Shown in pieces: positions 32,664 through 38,818 of a stretch of DNA of 38,818 bases. The position numbers and the translations under genes were made by a program. The first letter of the stretch is position 1; every line of letters begins with the position of its first letter. The stretch lies in NCBI GenBank assembly GCA_030595795.1, contig JAUVCH010000026.1, forward strand, positions 1 to 38,818, written 5' to 3'. This DNA comes from Gammaproteobacteria bacterium. GTDB lineage: Bacteria > Pseudomonadota > Gammaproteobacteria > GCA-001735895. A model generated the notes under the pieces. The model saw nothing but the letters and a program-made list of their open reading frames with translations. It was not told where the DNA came from and did no database searches.

Positions 32664-33335
32664 ATGAATATATCAACCAGCAATGCGGCTCCCAGAGCGC
32701 AAACCAGCATTCTTGCTACCAACAATGTGATCCGAAACACCTACACTCTGTTGTCCATGACCCTGCTATTCAGCGCGCTTACGGCGGGTATTTCTATGAC
32801 TTTAAACCTGCCCCATCCTGGCCTGCTGTTGACACTGGGCGGATACTTTGGGCTGCTGTTTGCCACTACCAGGTTTCGTAACAGCGGCCTGGGGATCGCA
32901 TTCGTATTTGCGTTGACCGGTTTCATGGGCTACACCCTGGGTCCGATCCTCAATAGCTACCTGAGTATGCCGAATGGCGGCCAGGTCGTGATGACCGCGA
33001 TGGGCGCCACCGGCGCCATTTTCCTCGGATTGTCGGGTTACGCGCTTGTCAGCCGCAAGGACTTCAGTTTCATGGGTGGTTTCCTGGTAGTGGGTATTCT
33101 GGTGGCCTTCGTCGCCGGACTCGGCGCGATATTTTTCGACATGCCCGCATTATCTCTGGCGGTGTCTTCGATGTTTGTGCTGCTTATGGCAGGGCTGATT
33201 CTGTACCAGACCAGTAATATTATTCATGGCGGGGAAACTAACTACATCATGGCCACCGTGACCCTGTACGTCGCGATCTTCAACCTGTTTACCAGCCTGT
33301 TACACCTGCTGGGGTTCATGAATAGCGAAGGCTAG
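32664..33335 (+). CDS. yccA: Bax inhibitor-1/YccA family membrane protein
   Basis: The 223-residue, seven-helix protein is a member of the UPF0005/BI-1 family close to YccA, which binds and modulates the FtsH protease during membrane-protein stress. Features include a polar N-terminus of about 20 residues, the GFMGYTLGPILNSYL segment and the last loops with YQTSNIIHGGETNYIMATVTLYVAIFNLFTSLL, typical of the YccA group. A GGAG sequence (32650-32653) lies 10 bases before the ATG. It is divergent from nhaR. FtsH-linked quality control would suit a genome region dense in membrane transporters, but co-regulation is not shown. Confidence 0.93.
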   Translation: MNISTSNAAPRAQTSILATNNVIRNTYTLLSMTLLFSALTAGISMTLNLPHPGLLLTLGGYFGLLFATTRFRNSGLGIAFVFALTGFMGYTLGPILNSYLSMPNGGQVVMTAMGATGAIFLGLSGYALVSRKDFSFMGGFLVVGILVAFVAGLGAIFFDMPALSLAVSSMFVLLMAGLILYQTSNIIHGGETNYIMATVTLYVAIFNLFTSLLHLLGFMNSEG

Positions 33336-33374
33336 AAACATCAAAAACCCATTAACACCTGGAGTATTAAAGAT

Positions 33375-33524
33375 ATGTCTACACATCAGAAGTCAACTTT
33401 ACCGGTTCTCGTAATACCGCAAGAAACTAAAACAACCGACAAAAAGCGTTATATGTTTTATCTCACTACTACAATGATATGGGTGTTTGTTGCAATCGTT
33501 GTAATCGGTTACAGCAAAATGTAA
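33375..33524 (+). CDS. 49-aa single-helix membrane peptide
   Basis: A short ORF begins at ATG 33375 with GGAG at 33361-33364 ten bases upstream and ends at TAA 33522. The peptide has a polar, lysine-rich first half (about 1-25) and one hydrophobic helix (about 28-46, including MIWVFVAIVVIGY), and ends YSKM. It lies 39 bp after yccA on the same strand with no terminator between, so it is probably co-transcribed. It may be a small membrane partner of YccA or a stand-alone peptide. I recognise no family; the call rests on the ribosome site, the clear helix and the operon position. Confidence 0.6.
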   Translation: MSTHQKSTLPVLVIPQETKTTDKKRYMFYLTTTMIWVFVAIVVIGYSKM

Positions 33525-33569
33525 GACAAAGCGCTGCGATTATTTGCGGGCAGATCTGATTACACGTTG

Positions 33570-33575
33570 TATAAT
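33570..33575 (+). promoter_or_regulatory. Candidate -10 element for the RRM gene
   Basis: A consensus TATAAT lies 39 bp before the RRM start in the 89-bp gap after the 49-aa ORF. A matching -35 box at 17-bp spacing is not clear, so this is a weak call. Confidence 0.35.
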
Positions 33576-33613
33576 CAAGGTTACCCAACAATCATCAGTT
33601 AAAGCGACATAAT

Positions 33614-33895
33614 ATGAAACTACTTGTCAGGAATCTCGCGCGTAGCACGAGTGAAGACGAACTTCGCGCCGCGTTTGAAGCATTTGGCGCAGTACAATCC
33701 TGTGTTTTGATTACCGACAAAGCCAGTGGACTCTCGAAGGGTTTCGGGTTTGTCGAAATGCCCAAACAGGGCGAGGCGAAAGCAGCGATGATATCACTCA
33801 ATGGTAGTGATCTTGGCGGGCAAAAAATTCGGGTTAAAAAAGATAAATCGAAATCTCCAGCAAGCGATGCAGGTTCGGTTTCACGGGATGCCTGA
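33614..33895 (+). CDS. RRM-domain RNA-binding protein
   Basis: The 93-residue protein is one RNA recognition motif (about 1-78) plus a short charged tail. The RNP2 strand is KLLVRNL at the start and RNP1 is KGFGFVEM near 42-49, with aromatic residues in place to stack RNA bases. Such small single-RRM proteins occur in many Proteobacteria and Cyanobacteria and are sometimes cold- or stress-induced. Its stop codon overlaps the start of the VF530 gene by 8 bp, so both proteins are made from one message. Confidence 0.94.
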   Translation: MKLLVRNLARSTSEDELRAAFEAFGAVQSCVLITDKASGLSKGFGFVEMPKQGEAKAAMISLNGSDLGGQKIRVKKDKSKSPASDAGSVSRDA

Positions 33896-34151
33896 AGAAC
33901 GCACAAACGACCCGCTGCATGGCGTCACCCTGAAGGCAGTCGTCACCGAGTTAGTAGCACAATATGGCTGGCAGGAATTAGGCGAGCGTATCGCGATTAA
34001 CTGTTTTACCACCGATCCGAGTATCACTTCGAGTCTAAAATTCTTACGCAAGACGCCCTGGGCTAGAGAGAAAGTGGAGAAGCTTTTTATTGCCACTTCG
34101 CGCCGTTCTAACAATGACGGGCCGACTACCTGGCCCTATACCAAAATCTGA
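33888..34151 (+). CDS. VF530-family protein (DUF2132)
   Basis: The 87-residue protein matches the VF530 family: NDPLHGVTLKAVVTELV at the N-terminus, YGWQELGERIAINCF in the middle and SSLKFLRKTPWAREKVEKLF near the end. The family is described as DNA-binding by structural resemblance, but its role is not established. I use the ATG at 33888, which overlaps the RRM stop codon by 8 bp and begins right before the conserved NDPLHG; the in-frame ATG at 33801 would lie deep in the RRM gene. A low-confidence alternative start is ATG 33867. Confidence 0.9.
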   Translation: MPEERTNDPLHGVTLKAVVTELVAQYGWQELGERIAINCFTTDPSITSSLKFLRKTPWAREKVEKLFIATSRRSNNDGPTTWPYTKI

Positions 34152-34175
34152 CGCAATCAGAATACAACATTTCGC

Positions 34176-34190
34176 AGACAGCTATTGTCT
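34176..34190. promoter_or_regulatory. AGACA-N5-TGTCT repeat upstream of soxB
   Basis: A perfect 5-bp-arm inverted repeat lies 74-88 bp before soxB. Its half-site equals the core of the longer repeat in the dehydrogenase/etfB region (11778-11839), hinting at one regulator for both methylamine units. Short motif, so chance is possible. Confidence 0.35.
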
Positions 34191-34263
34191 ATCCTGCCGT
34201 CAATGAGTAACCTCACGCCCTACTGATGCAGCTTGTTCTGCGCCTTCATAACCGTGGTTTATT

Positions 34264-35514
34264 ATGAGCAAATATTCAATTTTCTCGCTCGCGCGCAATG
34301 CGATGAGCTATCACCAGAACTGGTCCGCCGCCTGGCGCAGCCCTGAGCCGAAACAGCAGTACGATGCCATTATCGTCGGTGGTGGTGGGCATGGTCTGGC
34401 CACGGCTTATTACATGGCCAAAGAGCATGGCATGAAGAACATCGCTGTACTCGAAAAAGGCTGGATCGGTGGCGGTAATACCGGGCGTAATACCACCATC
34501 GTTCGCTCGAATTATCTCTGGGACGAGTCCGCGCATCTTTACGAAAAATCAATGAAACTCTGGGAAGGCCTGAGTCAGGACCTGAACTACAATGTCATGT
34601 TCAGCCAGCGCGGGGTTTATAACCTCGGTCATACGCTACAGGACATGCGCGATATTCAGCGTCGTGTGAATGCCAATCGATTAAATGGTATCGACGGCCA
34701 TGTCGTTAGTCCGCAGGAAATCAAGGCGGCGATCCCGCATATTAATATCGATCAGGGTTGCCGCTATCCGATTCTCGGTGCGTCTTTTCAGCCACGCGGT
34801 GGTGTTGCGCGACACGATGCGGTGGCCTGGGGTTTTGCGCGCGGTGCCGATAAATACGGTGTTGATATTATCCAGAATTGCGAAGTCACGTCGATTCTTC
34901 AGGAAAACGGTGCCGTTACCGGTGTCGAAACTACTCGCGGTAAAATTCTTTCGCCTAAAGTCGGCGTGGTAGTGGCCGGGCATTGTTCGGTTCTGGCCGA
35001 TATGGCTGGTTTCCGCATGCCGATTGAGAGTCATCCATTGCAGGCGCTGGTTTCCGAACCCATCAAACCGATTCTCGATACGGTAGTGATGTCGAATGCG
35101 GTACACGGCTACGTCAGTCAGTCGGATAAGGGTGACCTGGTTATCGGTGCTGGTATCGACAGTTATACGGGTTACGGTCAACGTGGTAGTTTTTCCGGTA
35201 TCGAACATACGGTTTCGGCTATCGTCGAATTATTCCCGATATTCAGTCGTGTACGCATGAACCGACAGTGGGGTGGCATCGTCGATACCACGCCCGATGC
35301 TTGCCCAATCATCGGTAATACACCGGTGAAAGGCCTGTACTTCAATTGCGGTTGGGGGACAGGTGGCTTTAAAGCTACGCCGGGTTCTGGTTGGGTGTTT
35401 GCCCATAATGTCGCCACCGGCGAACCGCACGAACTGAATCGCGCATTCGCCTTGGACCGCTTCGTGAGCGGCTTGTTAATCGATGAACACGGCGCCGCTG
35501 GCGTTGCGCACTAG
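34264..35514 (+). CDS. soxB: Sarcosine oxidase subunit beta
   Basis: The 416-residue beta subunit of heterotetrameric sarcosine oxidase binds FAD non-covalently and FMN covalently and oxidises sarcosine to glycine, passing the methyl group to tetrahydrofolate and electrons to oxygen. It has an N-terminal Rossmann motif in [17 protein letters not shown] near 35-50, the TTIVRSNY segment near 77, and H184 in [15 protein letters not shown], equivalent to the histidine that carries FMN in the Corynebacterium enzyme. The C-terminal part shows [19 protein letters not shown] and [16 protein letters not shown]. It is the first gene of soxBDA(G), 12 bp before soxD. Confidence 0.97.
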   Translation: MSKYSIFSLARNAMSYHQNWSAAWRSPEPKQQYDAIIVGGGGHGLATAYYMAKEHGMKNIAVLEKGWIGGGNTGRNTTIVRSNYLWDESAHLYEKSMKLWEGLSQDLNYNVMFSQRGVYNLGHTLQDMRDIQRRVNANRLNGIDGHVVSPQEIKAAIPHINIDQGCRYPILGASFQPRGGVARHDAVAWGFARGADKYGVDIIQNCEVTSILQENGAVTGVETTRGKILSPKVGVVVAGHCSVLADMAGFRMPIESHPLQALVSEPIKPILDTVVMSNAVHGYVSQSDKGDLVIGAGIDSYTGYGQRGSFSGIEHTVSAIVELFPIFSRVRMNRQWGGIVDTTPDACPIIGNTPVKGLYFNCGWGTGGFKATPGSGWVFAHNVATGEPHELNRAFALDRFVSGLLIDEHGAAGVAH

Positions 35515-35526
35515 GAGTTTATTGAT

Positions 35527-35811
35527 ATGTTATTAATCGAATGCCCCTGGTGCGGCAAACGCGATGAATCCGAATTTTCTTACGCCGGTGAAGCGCATAT
35601 TGCACGTCCATTGGAAACCGAGAAACTATCTGATATCGAATGGGCAGATTATCTGTTTATGCGTAAAAACCCAAAAGGTTTGCACCGAGAGCAATGGTTG
35701 CACACGGCGGGTTGCCGACGTTATTTCAATGCCGAGCGCGATACCGTGAGTTATCAAATAAAATCGACTTACAAAATCGGTGAGTTACCATCATCGGAGG
35801 GCAAGGCATGA
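35527..35811 (+). CDS. soxD: Sarcosine oxidase subunit delta
   Basis: The 94-residue small subunit binds structural zinc. C6 and C9 in ECPWCGKR and H59 and C63 in LHTAGCRRYF are the four ligands, in the same positions as in characterised SoxD. The EFSYAGEAHIARP segment is also conserved. The stop overlaps the soxA start (ATGA at 35808-35811), so translation is coupled. It has no catalytic role of its own; it stabilises the tetramer. Confidence 0.97.
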   Translation: MLLIECPWCGKRDESEFSYAGEAHIARPLETEKLSDIEWADYLFMRKNPKGLHREQWLHTAGCRRYFNAERDTVSYQIKSTYKIGELPSSEGKA

Positions 35812-38800
35812 GCCAGCCATTGAACCAACGATACCGACTCGCCGAAGGTGGTCGCGTCAATCGTGACGAATCCCTCGAATTTAGCTTCAACGGTAAAACT
35901 TATAGCGGACTTGCGGGTGATACCCTGGCCTCGGCTTTGCTAGCGAACGGTATTCACATGGTTGGCCGAAGCTGGAAATATCATCGGCCACGCGGTATTG
36001 TCAGCGCCGGTGCAGAGGAACCGAATGCGATATTCCAGCTAGAAAAAGGCGAATATACGATTCCTAATGCGCGTGGTACACAGGTCGAGCTATACAAAGA
36101 CCTCGACGCCAGTAGCGTCAATTGCTGGCCCAGCCTCAATTTTGATTTATTGTCGATCAACAGCAAGTTTTCACGCTTGATGCCAGCCGGGTTTTACTAC
36201 AAAACCTTCATGTGGCCGAAAGCCATGTGGATGAAATACGAACACTTTATTCGCAAGGCCTCTGGGCTCGGCGAATCGCCGCGTTTAAACGACCCTGATC
36301 GCTACGAACACGGTCACGCGCATTGTGATTTGCTTGTTGTTGGTGGTGGTGTTGCTGGGTTAACCGCTGCACTGGCTGCCGGACGCGCCGGTGCTCGCGT
36401 GATGCTGGTCGATGAACAGGTTGAGTTTGGTGGCCTGACCTTAAACAGTCATGCGCTAATCGATGAAAAGGCGGCGAGCGAGTGGATCGAAGCTACGACT
36501 GCCGAATTACAGACCATGCCTGAAGTACAGTTGCTCAATCGCAGCACGGCTTATGGTTATCACGACTATAACTTTCTCACCGTCAATCAGCGCCTAACTG
36601 ATCATTTGCCGATTGCTGATCGCAAGACTGGCCGCGAGAAAATCTGGCAGGTTCGTGCGCATCAGGTAATCCTTGCCACAGGTGCTGCGGAGCGACCGCT
36701 GGTATTTGCCAACAATGATCGACCCGGCATCATGCTAGCTTCTGCGGTCTCGACTTATATCAATCGTTACGCGGTAAAACCGGGTAACCGAGCGGTGATA
36801 TTCACCAATAACGACAGTGCTTATCAGACTGCGCTGGATTGCAAAGCGGCCGGTATCGAAGTTGCAGCAGTTGTTGATGCACGGGCGCAGCCAGCCAGTG
36901 AAATAGTACATACCGTGCGCAGTGCCGGTATCGAAATCATCAATGGCAGTGTTGTGACCTATACCACGGGTGGTAAACATTTACGTTCGGTTCAGATTAT
37001 GGCCCTGTCCGAAGATGGTAAATCGGTTAGCGGTGCCAGAACCTTGAACTGCGATTTGCTCGCGATGTCAGGTGGCTGGAGTCCGGTAGTCCATCTCAGT
37101 TCGCAATCGGGTGCGAAGGCGATCTGGAATGATGAACAGGCGATGTTCCTGCCCGGCACGCCAAATCAGGCACAAGTCTCGGTGGGTGGGGCGAATGGGA
37201 CTCTGGATTTAAAAAGTAGTCTGCAACAGGCGACCATAGCTGGTAATAGCGCGGCAAAGACCTGTGGCTTTGATGACGATATGGCTGTTCCCGCGACCGA
37301 TGCGGTCAAGAGCGACGCGATTATGCCTTTATGGCAAGTTCCTTCGACTTATCCGCAGGGTCGTGGTCCGAAGGCTTTTATCGATTTGCAAAACGACGTC
37401 GGTGTGGCCGATATCCAGCTCGCCGCGCGCGAAGGATTCCACTCGGTCGAGCACGTTAAGCGCTATACCGCGATGGGTTTCGGCACCGATCAGGGCAAGC
37501 TCGGCAATATTAACGGCATGGGAATTCTGGCCGAAACTCTCGGGCAGAGTATTGCCGAAACCGGTACCACGACTTATCGTCCGAACTACACGCCGGTTAC
37601 TTTCGGCGCGGTTGCAGGGCAGAATCTCGGTGACCAGCTTTTCGATCCGGTACGCAAAACTGCGATGCACGTCTGGCATGAAGAAAACGGTGCCGAGTTC
37701 GAGGATGTCGGGCAGTGGAAGCGTCCCTGGTATTACCCACAAAAAGGCGAATCGCTCGACGAGGCGGTCAACCGTGAATGTCTGGCGGTGCGCGATAGCG
37801 TCGGCATCCTCGACGCGTCAACGCTCGGCAAGATCGAAATAAGCGGTCGAGATTCAGCCGAGTTTCTGGAAATGATTTACACCAATAACTGGAAAAAGCT
37901 CGAAGTCGGCAAAGGTCGTTACGGATTCATGCTCGGTGAAGACGGCATGGTAATGGATGACGGTGTCACCATTCGTTTAGCCGAAGATCGATTCTTCATG
38001 CACACCACGACCGGTGGCGCGGCAGGCGTACTGGCCTGGATGGAGCGCTGGTTACAGACCGAATGGCCGGAGATGGAAGTGTTTCTTACCTCGGTAACCG
38101 ATCACTGGGCGACAGCAGCTGTAGTTGGGCCGAATAGTCGTAAGGTGGTTTCGGCGGTTTGTCAGGGGATCGATTTCAGTGCGGAGAACTTTAAATTTAT
38201 GGATTCGCACGCGGGCAAGATCGGCGATGTCGAATGCATTGTGAATCGCATCAGCTTCTCGGGTGAACTCGCCTACGAAGTGAATGTACCGGCCAACTAT
38301 GGTCGATTCATGTGGGAAGAGTTAATGCAGGCTGGAGCCGAATTTAATATCACACCCTACGGCACCGAAACCATGCACGTATTACGTGCCGAAAAAGGCT
38401 ATGTCATCGTCGGACAGGACACCGATGGCTCGGTGACAGTCGAAGACCTCGGCCTGGGCTGGGCACTGTCCAAAACCAAAGCCGATTTTCTCGGTAAGCG
38501 TTCGTTAAATCGCCCAGATACCGTTCGTAAAGATCGCAAACAACTGGTTGGCCTGGTTACCGAAGATGCCATGACTGTCATCCCCGAAGGCGCACAACTG
38601 GTCAATGACCCGCGCGCGCCGAAACCAGTGCCGATGGTTGGCCACGTTAGTTCGAGCTACTACAGCGCTTGCTGCGGACACTCTATCGCAATGGCCCTGG
38701 TCAAAGGTGGCCACAATCGCATGGGTGAGACCGTTTATGCGCCACTTGCCAATGGCCGGGTGATTAAAGCGACGATTACCGATACAAACTTCTACGATAA

Positions 38801-38818
38801 AGAAGGAGTAAAAGCCAA
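35808..38818 (+). CDS. soxA: Sarcosine oxidase subunit alpha (3' end cut by window edge)
   Basis: The frame is open from ATG 35808 to the last base, 1003 residues, so nearly all of the roughly 1000-residue subunit is present and the stop lies just outside. An N-terminal Fer2_4-like domain (about 20-105) lacks iron-sulfur cysteines, as is usual for SoxA. A pyridine-nucleotide-disulfide-type fold follows with GGGVAGLTAALAAGRAG near 179-195, which binds NAD. The GcvT domain (about 600-870) and its C-terminal barrel bind tetrahydrofolate and produce 5,10-methylene-THF. FGKRSL-type motif LGKRSLNRPD and GHVSSSYYSACCGHSIAMALV lie near the end. SoxG, the gamma subunit, is expected immediately downstream. 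Confidence 0.96.
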   Translation, partial: MSQPLNQRYRLAEGGRVNRDESLEFSFNGKTYSGLAGDTLASALLANGIHMVGRSWKYHRPRGIVSAGAEEPNAIFQLEKGEYTIPNARGTQVELYKDLDASSVNCWPSLNFDLLSINSKFSRLMPAGFYYKTFMWPKAMWMKYEHFIRKASGLGESPRLNDPDRYEHGHAHCDLLVVGGGVAGLTAALAAGRAGARVMLVDEQVEFGGLTLNSHALIDEKAASEWIEATTAELQTMPEVQLLNRSTAYGYHDYNFLTVNQRLTDHLPIADRKTGREKIWQVRAHQVILATGAAERPLVFANNDRPGIMLASAVSTYINRYAVKPGNRAVIFTNNDSAYQTALDCKAAGIEVAAVVDARAQPASEIVHTVRSAGIEIINGSVVTYTTGGKHLRSVQIMALSEDGKSVSGARTLNCDLLAMSGGWSPVVHLSSQSGAKAIWNDEQAMFLPGTPNQAQVSVGGANGTLDLKSSLQQATIAGNSAAKTCGFDDDMAVPATDAVKSDAIMPLWQVPSTYPQGRGPKAFIDLQNDVGVADIQLAAREGFHSVEHVKRYTAMGFGTDQGKLGNINGMGILAETLGQSIAETGTTTYRPNYTPVTFGAVAGQNLGDQLFDPVRKTAMHVWHEENGAEFEDVGQWKRPWYYPQKGESLDEAVNRECLAVRDSVGILDASTLGKIEISGRDSAEFLEMIYTNNWKKLEVGKGRYGFMLGEDGMVMDDGVTIRLAEDRFFMHTTTGGAAGVLAWMERWLQTEWPEMEVFLTSVTDHWATAAVVGPNSRKVVSAVCQGIDFSAENFKFMDSHAGKIGDVECIVNRISFSGELAYEVNVPANYGRFMWEELMQAGAEFNITPYGTETMHVLRAEKGYVIVGQDTDGSVTVEDLGLGWALSKTKADFLGKRSLNRPDTVRKDRKQLVGLVTEDAMTVIPEGAQLVNDPRAPKPVPMVGHVSSSYYSACCGHSIAMALVKGGHNRMGETVYAPLANGRVIKATITDTNFYDKEGVKA

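Noticed and set aside
37264-37842. 192-aa ORF as a separate gene
   Set aside because: It is an out-of-frame shadow inside soxA, whose frame is open through the whole interval.

Overview
The window looks like chromosomal DNA of a marine or halotolerant gammaproteobacterium. The reasons are the gene families (TcdA, PsiE, NhaR/NhaA, YccA, VF530, a BCCT carrier and a heterotetrameric sarcosine oxidase), the base composition near 50% GC judged by eye, and the heavy investment in sodium/proton exchange and methylated-amine use. The species cannot be named from the sequence. No rRNA, tRNA, CRISPR array or phage block was seen. The only mobile-element trace is a decayed IS110 transposase.

Layout. 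(1) 1-498: 3' part of tcdA. (2) 499-1082: relic zone with an IS110 transposase fragment and an antisense fragment of the dimethylglycine dehydrogenase gene; its last 94 bp are identical to the 3' end of the intact gene at 9136-11700. (3) 1083-8934, all on the minus strand: a LysR regulator, an AapJQMP-type amino-acid ABC transporter, a VanX/DdpX-like D-Ala-D-Ala dipeptidase and an alkaline-phosphatase-superfamily phosphodiesterase. The two copies of the 94-bp repeat bracket this 8.3-kb block. (4) 9136-13621: a dimethylglycine-dehydrogenase-like flavoprotein divergent from etfB-etfA. (5) 13805-17169: a CBS-domain protein, a BCCT betaine-type carrier and an unrecognised 387-aa protein. (6) 17514-22127: a frameshifted universal stress protein, a PsiE-family protein and two CPA2 antiporters. 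(7) 22190-30060, minus strand: a Mrp/Mbh-type multisubunit antiporter operon with three MrpD-like subunits and no MrpA, preceded by a Rap1a-like exported protein. (8) 30219-32542: overlapping nhaR-nhaA. (9) 32664-34151: YccA, a 49-aa membrane peptide, an RRM protein and a VF530 protein. (10) 34264-end: soxB-soxD-soxA, with soxA reaching the window edge.

How the parts fit (inference from family knowledge). The BCCT carrier has the aromatic-box residues that bind trimethylammonium compounds and is probably sodium-driven. Imported glycine betaine, once demethylated elsewhere, would give dimethylglycine for the 9136-11700 enzyme, whose electrons fit the adjacent ETF. The resulting sarcosine is the substrate of SoxBDA (the gamma subunit would lie past the window end). 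NhaA, the Mrp-like complex and the two CPA2 proteins would maintain the sodium and proton gradients that such uptake needs. The island-like aap/ddpX/phosphodiesterase block, bracketed by copies of the dehydrogenase 3' end, and the unusual Mrp-like operon are the two places most worth a second look.
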